Shown: positions 22,373-32,600 of the stretch, piece by piece
Position numbering within the stretch: position 1 is the stretch's first letter
How the letters are laid out: the number at the start of each line of letters is the position of its first letter
From: Earliella scabrosa
Taxonomy: Eukaryota; Basidiomycota; Agaricomycetes; Polyporales; Polyporaceae
Length of the DNA: 64,000 nucleotides
Reading direction: 5' to 3'
Assembly (NCBI GenBank): GCA_022605405.1
Contig: JABYQQ010000001.1
Location: 2,356,001-2,420,000, forward strand
The notes under the pieces: generated by a model
Told to the model about the DNA's origin: nothing
Database searches by the model: none
Seen by the model: the letters and a program-made list of their open reading frames with translations, nothing else
Program-made: the position numbers and the translations under genes

Positions 22373-23569
22373 TCATATGGTAACCGCACGACGTCTACTC
22401 CTCTTGGGAAGGGGAAAAAATGTCTTATCAAAATGCACCAATTCGTCGTCTGGAACAGATGGACGCTGGAAGATAGGATTAGGGACGAGAACCATCGGCA
22501 TCGTTACTATACCGTTGACCAATATCTTGTCGGTTTGTGCGCATCCTCCGTCACATGCGCAGCTCGACCACAAACGCCATGCAACCATGCGACCATACGG
22601 GGGAAGTGAACGCGCGTGCGCGGCGCGGGAGGTGAGAGATAGAGGGTCAATGAAGGACATGATGGATCCTGGGTCTCCGAAATAGCGGCCTTGGTCTGGG
22701 CATAAGTACAGGTCCCGTAAGCATGGAATAATGCCAGGAAGGCGAAAATTCCGACGGCGAGCCCTGTATTCCGGCCACACGGTGGAGTCCATCGCGAATC
22801 GAACCCGCTGGAGGATGAGGAAAGACATCGAGTTGAAATCCTCCCCCGCCATGATGTCCAGCGCGAGGTCGGCCAAGAGACCGTGACGCTGTAGCGTTAG
22901 ACGGGGATACGCGCATGCGAACGAAGTCTCCGTCACGAAGTTCATCAACACCGTGGTCCATGTGCGAGCGATGGGAGAGCATGGACTGAGAGTGTTCGAC
23001 TCGTGGATGAGTATGTGAAGGCCGCTACCGGTGACGAAATGGGCACAACGCCGGATGCATCGTTGCCGGCGGTACGCAGTGGGCGAGTGGACGATCCCTT
23101 CGAAGATGGTGTGGTGGGAGATGAATGGGGAATATACTAGGTATTCCAGCAGAACTTGAAACCACATGTCGCTGGTGAATAGATCGAGTACCTTGACTGT
23201 GAATCCCGGCCTGCGAAGTAGAAAGCCAAGGGCGAACACCCCTCCGATGAGTGCATGACATTCGGTGAGAATGCGCAAGAACTCCTTTGGCCGCGGAACG
23301 AAGGGCATGATCATGTCATGGAGGGTTCGCCGTAGTCCTCTGGAGACCTCTTCGCAGTTGGACCGACACGTTGAGCGCCATAACATGACGGTCTCCAAGT
23401 CCATTTGATCAATTACTATTGCACTGAGAGAGGCGTCCTGACTAGAACACAGGCTATCGTTAGGTGTCAATTCGTATGTCAATTTGTGGAAGGCGTACAG
23501 AATCCTGGCTGCCTGTGATTGGAGGCGGTAGCTCTGTAGGTTTGATGCGCAAAGTCGAGACATGAGCAT
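22373..23569 (-). CDS. F-box-like / nucleotidyltransferase-like family protein, member 2
   Basis: Single long exon, 398 aa if started at the first ATG. The F-box-like block is DLETVMLWRSTCRSN near residue 60, after a less conserved leader. The middle carries the family pair ALIGGVFALGFLL and a Leu/Asp segment matching LDIYV of member 1. The C-terminal half has the strongly conserved family signature CPDQGRYFGDPGS, then ARSLPPYGRMVAWRL, a Cys cluster (C.CDGGC) and VPNPI. Members 3 (44709) and 4 (58223) share this signature closely, so these three form one subfamily. Role unknown; fungi of this group have many such genes. An intron in the N-terminal leader cannot be excluded. Confidence 0.75.
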   Translation of the reverse strand: MLMSRLCASNLQSYRLQSQAARILYAFHKLTYELTPNDSLCSSQDASLSAIVIDQMDLETVMLWRSTCRSNCEEVSRGLRRTLHDMIMPFVPRPKEFLRILTECHALIGGVFALGFLLRRPGFTVKVLDLFTSDMWFQVLLEYLVYSPFISHHTIFEGIVHSPTAYRRQRCIRRCAHFVTGSGLHILIHESNTLSPCSPIARTWTTVLMNFVTETSFACAYPRLTLQRHGLLADLALDIMAGEDFNSMSFLILQRVRFAMDSTVWPEYRARRRNFRLPGIIPCLRDLYLCPDQGRYFGDPGSIMSFIDPLSLTSRAAHARSLPPYGRMVAWRLWSSCACDGGCAQTDKILVNGIVTMPMVLVPNPIFQRPSVPDDELVHFDKTFFPLPKRSRRRAVTI

Positions 23570-24085
23570 TCTGCTTTCGACGGTGAGAACGAACGCGAGT
23601 GGTGAGTGTCAGGGGTGCGTACTTGTACTTGGTCACGACGAAATAACGACAGCGGAACTGTGCTAGCAGATGCTGAGACAATGAGCCCGCAGGTCACCGT
23701 ATGTGTCGCTGGCGAGGCTCACCGTGGTACTTGATCAAGTATGTTGTACAAAATGGTGGCGATATGTGCTGTCATTGCGGAACGAGTCACCGACATTCCT
23801 CCTTTGCAATAGAGTTCATGCGGACCAGTGTACGATTCTAGAAAGCGTTAGTGGCAGGCACATTACGCCGTGGTGTTCGTGCATGCCAGGTTGGGCTGTG
23901 CCTGAAGGCGTCGCCACGGAGCATAGTGGACGCTGGCTGTCTCTCACGCAACGCCGCACCGCCGATGAGATGCAACACGTACTTGCCTAGAAGCATGAGC
24001 CAAAACCATCACTGATGGTCAGGGACCTGCTGCGTATAAGAACGATGAGTGAGGTACGATAGACTAATCGACATGGACCTATATT
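23570..24085. other. intergenic, no gene recognised
   Basis: A plus-strand frame of 95 codons (23703-23990) has no recognisable feature. Probably the divergent promoter region of the flanking genes. Confidence 0.35.
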
Positions 24086-25380
24086 TTGTGCCGCTGTCTA
24101 ACCGCTGTGAGTTTTACATTCCTCGAGAGACGTAGTTGCACTCATCAGCATGCTGCAGACGCGCTGAGCCGCTCCCTCGGACATGGGGCAACTGGCGAAG
24201 TATATTTAGCACTAGATCTTGATCGTGGGGACGTGGTTGCAGTCAAGGTAGCAAAGCAGACACAAGAGGCTGTAGAGTCGCTGCAAGACGAGATCAGCAC
24301 ATACGAGTATCTGACCGAAAGCAACGATGACCGGAGTCGGTGCGTACCATCTCCGCTTTCCTGGATGTTGTGCTCATGCCCAGGAAGATTCCTGCTTAGT
24401 CTGCTCGATTCTGGCGAGGATTGCGGTCGAAGTTATCTTGTGCTACCCGTCCTCGGCATCAGTCTAAGAGAAGCAGCTGCTTATGAGGTATACCGTACCT
24501 TCGAACTGAGAGAATGTCGCGATATTGTTGCACAGATAGGCGAAGGGATGCAGTGTGAGTTGTCACACGAATATTTATACCTCTTCTCAATAGAGCATAG
24601 TCCTTCATAGCCTTGGCATCGTACACACCGACATCAAGACAGAGAACGTGATGCTATCGATCCCATTCACTAACTCGATTTGCACTCGGTGGGCGTCGAC
24701 TAGACCTGTCGCGCCAGTAAGCTTTGTATCGCCTGCAATGACCAGAGGAGACTTAGCGTAAGCCCTGTGATTAGTGCACAGCTGCCGTGTATATCATAGA
24801 TCTAGTGGAGGCTCGTCGTCTATCAGCTCGAGGTCATGGTTTGATTGGATCAAACCAATACCGAGCGCCTGAGGTGACTCTTGGTGAGTAAGTACTGTGA
24901 ATGAAGGCATCATCTCACTCACGAGCTACGCAGGGCTAAGTTGGACGCACGCCGTCGACGTCTTCGGGCTTGGCTGCATCATGGCAGAATTGTGGATAGG
25001 CCGGCCATTGTTCCCACTAACCGACTCCTTGGCGGAACGCCTTGCTGCGCTAGTCCGAATAGTTGGCCCTATATCACCGCAACTCGTGCACTCCGCGGGA
25101 CCAGGTCTCGCAGGCCACTTCATGCAGGATGGCGATCGCATCGTAGTCAAACTGGCCCGGTCAAACTTGCGCCTAATGTTACGTGCCAAGATGATTCGGT
25201 CACTGTCGACACTTTCGGTAAGTAACCAGTAAAGTGGGAGTGTTGTACAATCTGATAAAGCGACGACAGGAACTGATAGAAGACGAACAGTACCGAATGA
25301 TTTGTGGGTCAATGTTGTTGGATGACCCCAACCGCAGGGGCACGGTGTCGGAATGTTTGGCTAGTATCCGTAGTGCCTAG
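24086..25380 (+). CDS. CLK/SRPK-like protein kinase, DFG altered (probable pseudokinase)
   Basis: A kinase fold is read across several exons. GHGATGEVYLA is the glycine-rich loop and VVAVKVAK has the Lys. A phase-1 intron after GEGMQ leads to FLHSLGIVHTDIKTENVML, where HTD replaces HRD as in LAMMER/SRPK kinases. A further exon gives YIIDLVEARRL, so the DFG motif is DLV. Then IGSNQYRAPEV (activation-segment APE), DVFGLGCIMAELWIGRPLFP and a C-terminal end at 25380. The Lys and catalytic Asp are present, but loss of Phe and Gly in DFG suggests weak or absent catalysis. The true start is unresolved: the first exon is open upstream to 24086 without an in-frame ATG, so a further 5' exon or decay is possible. 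Confidence 0.65.
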
Positions 25381-25770
25381 CAACGTAGGGGGGTCAACAA
25401 TACGTCACAAATTGTACTCTACAACATACCATACGAGCATAAACTTGTCATGGCATCAATGATGCCAGGGGTAGTGCCATGTTGTGGGGGGCGGGACACA
25501 TGTCAGTGGAGGACAGTCCCATTGCGGCTGTACTCTTACATAATACATCCCGCTTCCAGAAACGGTCCGCCATCTCCCTCAACCCAGCAAGTATGAGATG
25601 CTTCAGACGTCACACAATCGAAGCCAACATCTCGCAGGCGTAGAGATATATACAGATGCCCTGACAATATAGACACATGGCGCTGTAATGCTCGATACAA
25701 AATACAATATGGATGTACACAGATGCAAGGAGGGCGGCGTATCCCGTCTCGAACTGTCGAGGTGCACCAT
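25381..25770. other. intergenic between kinase and homeodomain gene 3' ends
   Basis: Convergent 3' flanks. No additional gene is seen. Confidence 0.35.
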
Positions 25771-27262
25771 CTACAGCCTGTAATACCGAGTACGGAGGGA
25801 CTCGTGCAACGGAGGACGCGGCATCATAAATGACGGCCTTCCACCAGAGTCCCGAACGGCGAACGGAGAGAATGATGGATTGTCCCATTGAGGTTCTGGG
25901 TGGAATGCGAAGGGCGGGGGAAGGATATGGAACTTCTCACCAGCATTGCTCGACGGCAGTGCGGGCACACCGTGCTCTATATCCCATACGTACTCCATCC
26001 TAGCACCCTCGGCGCTCGAGGTCGCTGTTGTTGAGTGAGATGTGGCCGCGCGGGGACGGCGGTCCAAGGATCGTTGACAATCCGTAGCTCGGTGGATAGG
26101 TACACACACCGAGTGCGGAGTGGCGGGAGGAATTGTCATTGTCGAGGACAGATCTTCACCAAGTCCCGTAGGCGTGAAGCAGCCCCCTCCTGCGTCCGGA
26201 GGCAGCTCACCGGGGCAGCGGGGTGAAGAAAATTCGGTCGCGGGGAACGGTGAGCCCAGTGATGTATCATCCCGCGCAGGATGAAGGATGATCGGCGTCG
26301 CATCCCGGCATCCGTCCCTACAACCATCGGTATGTGTCGAATGCTCGCTGCAGTCACGATCGACCGCGTCTTCTACAGGACGACAACTGCCGTCCACCGA
26401 TCCGGACGTAGTGTGTGTCGAAGGCGTGCGGTCGTCGTCCGGTTGACACCGTAACGGAGTTTTCGTGAAAGGGCCGAACTTTGGAGGTGCAGCGGTGCGC
26501 GAGTACTTCGGCACATTGACTCCTAATTGCCGGAGCCTCTGGCGCTGATTCTACAATGCATGCTTAGAAGGCGTTGAGCATGCCATACGGATGTGAACGA
26601 ACCTGGAACCAGAACTTTGTCCAATGTGAGCATTACGTGCGTAAAACGAATGATCGTGGGCATAGGCATACCTGGACGCATCGAACATCGATGTCAAGTT
26701 CGGAGGCAAGTTGCTTCCGCATTTCTCTGGTGGGAAACCAAGTCTGTGAAATCGTCAGAGGTCTGTGCAGCTACACAAGGAGGGACCTGACCGTCGCGAA
26801 AATGGTGTGTAAGACCTCAGTCTGGGCCTTCGTGAGGGAGTTACGTTTCTTCGACGTCTTGGATGGTGTTTCTAAGCAAAAGATGTATTCACGTTCCTCC
26901 GCTATTGGAACGGACCTCGCCGCCGAACTGGGTTCGGGGTACAGCGCATCCGCATGATAAGATTCTGTGTGAGCTCGCTGGGGGTGGGTCTGCAACGTGC
27001 ATGGAGCGTAGTGCGTTCGATCTTCTGTGCCTCCGTCGTAGTAGGGTGGAAGTGACGATCCGCTCGAGGATGGAGAATCAAGTGATTCGTTTTCGGAGGA
27101 TGAAGAGCCTCCGATTGCGCAAGGATTGGAATGCAACTCCGGCGTCGGAGAGGGGAAGCGAGGTCGCGACGGCTTGGGAAGGAGACGCGGTAGTGACCCA
27201 CGGCCGATATGCTGGGACAATTGTGCGTGCGCAGAGGACCCGGCTACCTTGCTGGATGGCAT
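25771..27262 (-). CDS. homeodomain transcription factor (four exons, one of 12 nt)
   Basis: Predicted nuclear DNA-binding protein of 444 aa. Deduced exons: 27262-26792, 26743-26672, 26614-26603, 26550-25771, all phase 0. The homeodomain spans about residues 135-195: KKRNSLTKAQTEVLHTIF (helix 1), FPTREMRKQLASEL (helix 2), then helix 3 with FWFQ from the 12-nt microexon joined to NQRQRLRQLG. Trp, Phe and Asn of the recognition helix are conserved (WFQNQR). The N-terminus is Ser/Pro-rich. The 250-aa C-terminus is Pro/Ser/Thr-rich and acidic, as in activation regions. It resembles the non-mating homeodomain genes of basidiomycetes more than mating-type HD1/HD2. An additional 5' exon is possible. 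Confidence 0.85.
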
Positions 27263-27914
27263 AACAGGGCGTGGACGTACTTCCGTGTTGCAGGCTTCGG
27301 CTGGAAGGCACCGTAGAGCCGGGATGCGTTGAGAGGAATCTGGCGTATGAACGAAATTGAGACGACCGGTCTGTAAAGCGAATCTCGCTGTCGTCGACGA
27401 TCTACCAAGACACTATCAATACAAGCTGGGGCCTTGAAAAGTTCGTTGAGCTGCTCACTGAGTAACACGGGGTGTGTGGCTCCGACTACAAGGGAGATTG
27501 TTCGACCCAAGGGAGTCTTCGACGAGGAGGAGTCTGCGTCCCGGAGGAGTCTTCGACGGGGCGGGAAGGACCCAGACGCAGGTTCGGTTGACCTAGGACA
27601 AGGTAGATGTCCGGAAGGACATCAAGCGACCGTTGGAAAAGAAAGCAAGCGATGCCCGTAAGGCACATGATGCTGCGGATATTGAGTCACCGAGGTGCTC
27701 AAAGAGCTGTCGTTGGAGAGGAGGACAGAATGCAGAGATAAGCGCCGGGCGACGAGCCTTGCTGCACTTCAATTCTGGCACCTGGCAAACTTTATTCCAA
27801 TTGAGGAAATGGCGGTGACGGCTTGTGGCACCCGTCCGAGGCCGAATGACGTCATACTTTATTCACCGAGGGCCCGATCCTTTGCCCATGCCTATCTAGC
27901 ATTGCATACATGAC
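27263..27914. other. upstream region of homeodomain gene
   Basis: Minus-strand frames at 27244-27510 and 27593-27781 might be 5' exons of the homeodomain gene, but no convincing donor/acceptor links them. Otherwise nothing is recognised. Confidence 0.3.
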
Positions 27915-28795
27915 TCAGTGATAATGTACAAAGTATTCTTTCACATGGTCCAGGTCCGACATGTCGAGATCAACGTAGTTAGGAATTCCCAACGAAGAAA
28001 TCTTGAGCACTAAGACACATCCGTGCCAGGTCTGGGGAATGGGGATTGACCCAGCTGTCAAAGCACGAATGGCGCGATTTGGGTTCAAGGACCTAGCGTA
28101 GGAATCTGCGCAGTAGAACAGACGCAACGGCGCCGGGAGGAAATGCATACGGGCCCCAAACTGAAGTACGAACTGCCCATGAGGCTCCGAAAAGAAATCG
28201 CTGACGACGGGGATGAGGCGGTTGGACGAGCACGTCCGATCCCTGACAAGGCGGACCTGCACGAATTGCGGATATTCTGACAACAGTCGTGGGGGAGATC
28301 AGCGATATTACAACCGAAGACTGTGACAGCCACGCACCGCATTCTGGGTGAGCCAGAAGACCAATGACACTCGCTAATGTGTCCTCAGCCGCAGGCGGCG
28401 CTGGTTTGGAGTTTGGGTTTCCACTGCCTGCGATTACAGGCCCGCAAGACGTCTCGCAAGGGGGTAACTGAGTGTCGCGCGTGGATCGCACTTCCGCCAT
28501 AGAGGTAGACAGTGCAGACTTGTCGCAGACGGTTGAGTGATTGGACCAATCCTGCCACAACAACGTAAGTAAAAAGATCCCTAGGGACAATGATGAACAT
28601 CCGTACCTCCACAAAGTGATGCGGTGCGCAATATGAAGGGCCGTTCAGGCACTGTGCGCAACGAAAGATCGTGGGTGTGTTGCACACTACACAGCGCGGC
28701 AGGTCGATGATGCGCAAGGCCGTGAGAGGATGAGGGATAGGGGGAGGCATTGGTAAGACGGGCCAGGGCGTGGTGTTTTGGTGAGGTTCGGACAT
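27915..28795 (-). CDS. MYND-type zinc-finger protein, 254 aa (three exons)
   Basis: Exons 28795-28607, 28551-28338 and 28276-27915 join in frame. A MYND finger lies at about residues 37-75: CVVC, CAQC, SYC, then HH, and across the first intron W-x2-H-x3-C (DWSNHSTVC). The seventh ligand is His where Cys is usual. MYND fingers bind proline-rich peptides in partner proteins. The rest (about 180 aa) holds no recognised catalytic domain; its C-terminal half looks globular (FVLQFGARMHFLPAPLRLFY). Start at MSEPHQN gives a short disordered proline-rich leader. Small single-MYND proteins of this kind are common in Agaricomycetes; the target is unknown. Confidence 0.8.
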
Positions 28796-29624
28796 GGCTA
28801 CGAGGAGCATCCGTTGTCGGCATGCATGCGGCTATTTATTCGCACACAAGCTGAATGCATTGTTAGCGCGAAGAACGGTTGTTCCTTAAGGCATACCCCT
28901 GCACAATGGTACATTGAGCTGAGCAAGTTGGCCTATGACAGCAAGATACGTGCCCTAAAGCGCCTGCGGAGGCGGCAGAAGAAATTGATCTGTCGATGGG
29001 AACCGTGGCAGTGTGACGGCACTTTCAGGGTCCATAAGACGCACCTACAGTGAAACACCGCCGTCTGAGACCGCCGACAGCATTCCTTGCGCGAAGAGCG
29101 TTGGCGAGGGACGTTCCCACTAGGGAGATGAACACTTGAACTTTACGACATACCTGGACCACGCAATGCCGGGCCGGGCCGACGGCAAGAGGACAGCTAC
29201 GTAACCCGCGCTAACCTTCGTGCCGGTGTTCCGGACCACGTGGAGTTCTAGAGCGGCTTACATCCCACAGAGTGGCACTCCGTGCTCCCATCTACACCCA
29301 GGAGTCCAGGGCTGAGCACAAGTTATCCGTAGCCTACCTCAACCATCTCGACGAATATGCGCAACATAACAATCTCACCAGGTTCTGCGGCGTGATGACC
29401 TCCCGCTGTTGTCCTTATTGTCTTGTTACGTTCTTGTCAGATTCGCAACTACACAGATAACACACTGAGCTCACTAATAACAGATACGGTAGATGATGCT
29501 CTCGCAACCCGGAGCACCACAACCGCGCTACGAATCTTGGCTGACATTCGTGAGGCACTCCTACAACCATGACTACCACAAGAGACCACAAGACAACTAT
29601 AGCCATAGGCAATCACGCACGAGG
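28796..29624. other. intergenic, no gene recognised
   Basis: Lies between the MYND gene start and the last exon of the RNR small subunit. Only short frames are found. Confidence 0.4.
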
Positions 29625-32600
29625 TTAGAGGTCCCCCGTACATTCGGTAACTCCTGATCTGTAGTCCCCGACAGCCCTTTCGACGAAGTTAACCCTGATC
29701 GGCGCCGAAATTGACTCTATGAACGGGAACTGCGTGGCGTGAACCAAAGACACGGAACGCGTGAGGCGGCGCACTTACTGTTGAACTTAGGGTTATCCGG
29801 CACTGTCCGGACCGATATGTCCCCATATTGACTTGTGGCTATGCGTTCACATGACGCACAGCATGGGCTATGCTTCTTCGTTACTATATATAGATAACTC
29901 TGCATCTGTACGATAGTTCTTTCTTTCCGGACTTTACCTCTACGTACCAGTGCGTTCTACGATGTTCCGGATAGTTCCAGACCTTATGTCTGACTCAGAC
30001 TTGGTGCTCATCCTCGCGTCATACTGACTCATCCTCGCACCATAGCCTCGTATGCCTCTTACTCATCGTCTTGTGGCTAACATGTGACTGCTTTCTACGC
30101 TTACTCAGCTACCTTCCCTACGTCTATATAAGCAGCTCACATTTCGCCTCTGCTCTTCAGTCGTTCGCTCACATTTCGCCTCTGCTCTTCAGTCGTTCGC
30201 TCACTGACTGAAGAGTAAGTCTCATACATACATATGCTCTCTACTTACTTACTGACTAAGTACTTGTAGTCTCTCTCTGTTCGACTTACAGGTACTTATC
30301 TATGCAATAGAGTCGTTCGCTCACTGACTGAAGATCTCTCTCTGTTCGACTTACAGTCGGCTCCCAGCCTTCCAGGTCTGAAGTTCATCAGGTTATGAGC
30401 CCTGCGCTCTGACCGGTTGCTACTTCGTCGACACCTTTGTGCGCACACCCCTCTCTTCGTCGACTCTCTGCCCGTGCTCCCTCCATCTTTCCTCACCTCT
30501 TGACTGTGCCCGCCGACACTGCTGCCAGGGGGACATTCCTGCGCTCGTGACGCAGCCCTGAGCGCTTTTGTATAGTTGTCGCGTAGCTAGTACTGTTGTA
30601 CAGCCTGTTGTGCTCTCGAGGCATTTGGGCTTTCAGGTATCCCTCTGCCAGGCCACGCACTTGCGCCCGCCAGCAGTTGTATCCGGGGTGCTTATCACCT
30701 TTGGAGACGGAGGACAACCGTGTGGACCCTCCTTACCGTACCCTTTGCTCTCGTATAGCTACTATAGTCTTTCTGGGCACAGTTGGCAACTTCTATCCAG
30801 ATTGTCGGGATCTCCAGCTTCCTGACTTTCTTGGCTCGCCTCAATAGGTGTTCCCCATCTACCGTTTCGCACGTGGCATCGTCAATCATCGCACCCTTCT
30901 AGACCACAGTTTTGGAGCCGACACCAGCATCTCCTCCCTCTGAGGCGGAAGTCGAGGATCTGATTGACTCCCAGTCGTCGTCTGACTCCTCTGACTACAA
31001 ACCCACCGTCGACTCTTGTCAGGAACTTCCACACGTTCTCGACGAGGAATACCCTGCCGATTCTCATCTCCATCCGGAGGACGGCTTCTGGTACAACTGT
31101 CACCGGAGTCCTTGTCCTCATCGGTACAACGGGGTTCCCGTTCAACCCGAAGATTATCCTGACACATTCAAGTGGGCTTTCCCCTCTCCTGACCAAGAGG
31201 ATTTCCTTGCTGGAGTCAACACTGCCCTTCCAGTCGCATCAGACACACCCTATACCACTCCTCTCCCTTTCATCGTCCTAATCCCTCCTACTCCGGAGGT
31301 TATCCCTGAGCCATTCGAGACTCTCCCTCCTCCTCTCGTCGAGTTACCTCCTCCTATCGCAACACCGCTTCCGCCGGTCACACCGGTAACAACATCCGTA
31401 GACTTCTCGGAGGACTATCTCGACTCATCGCACTTTCTCTTATCAATCATGGGAGACGTCAAGCTCGACTCTATCCCTTCCCTTTCGTCGGCGAACCAGT
31501 ACACCGACTGGTCTGCCAAGATGAAGGGCTATTTCATCTTCATGGGCTGTTGGGACGTCGTCAACGGCAAGACCAAACGTCCGACTGCTGCTGACAAGCA
31601 GGAGTCCTGGGACAAGCTCGACGGGCAGGCTCGCGGCATGATGTACATGCGGGTCGCTCAGAGCTTCCATTACATCCTCGATGCGGAAATTCTCGACACC
31701 GTTACAACCAGTGGGTCCTCTACCACTACATCTCGGGAACAGACCGCAGCGGACATGTGGAAGTCCCTGAAGGACAAGTTTGGCACGCCGAACAGCGCTC
31801 ACGTCTGGGGACAGTTCGAGACCCTTGTGGCTGAACCTCGGATGAATGAGCAGAAGCCCCTCCAGGATCAGATGATGCGTATCGTCAACCGCATGGATGA
31901 CATCACCAAGAACAAGGTGACGCTCTCTGCCCAGATGAAGGCCCTCCTCCTTTTGTCGAAGATTCCGGAGTCCTATCGGTCTATGATCTCTGCGCTCATG
32001 GCGACCATCGACGTCGACAAGGTCACCGTCGAGGACATCATGTCCAAGACCTTGGCCGAGGAGTCGCTGCGCAAGGCCGGACAATCCGCGAACCGGGTCT
32101 CGCAGACCAAGCCTAAGCCTAAGGGTCCTTGCTCTCACTGCGGTGGCTCTAATCATCATGAGTCTAACTGCTGGGACAAGCATCCCGAGAAGAAGCCCAA
32201 GGGCAAAGGCAAGGGAAAGGGAAAGGCGAAGGACAAGGATAAGGACAAGGACAAAGGGAATAACAAGGACAATCAGCCCCATGCGCATACCGTCGTCGAG
32301 TCTCAGTCTGTAAATGTAGTCGCGTCGTCTAACATTGTTGGTTCTTTCTACCCCGAGGCCCTTGTTGCCTCTAGTGAGAACTGGACTGCATGGCTGATGG
32401 ACTCAGGTGCCTCTCAACATATCACGGGCGACCTAAGTGACTTCTCCGAGTATCAACCGTTTGATACGCCCATCAGCTTCAATACTGCTGATGCGAGCAA
32501 CATGATCCTTGCTCTCGGGAAGGGCACGGTCCGTGGTAACACTTGGGTTGATGGTGACAAGGTTCCGATCGCGCTCACCCATGTGTACTACATCCCGAAG

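Noticed and set aside
25771..27262. Homeodomain gene as part of a mating-type A locus
   Set aside because: No second, divergently oriented homeodomain gene and no mitochondrial intermediate peptidase gene nearby; the WFQNQR helix is of the non-mating type.
30134..30197. Tandem 32-bp repeat as a CRISPR-like or regulatory array
   Set aside because: Only two units without spacers, confined to one LTR; a simple slippage duplication.
31443..32288. 281-codon minus-strand open frame in copia gag
   Set aside because: Antisense shadow; Leu/Arg-rich translation typical of an opposite frame.
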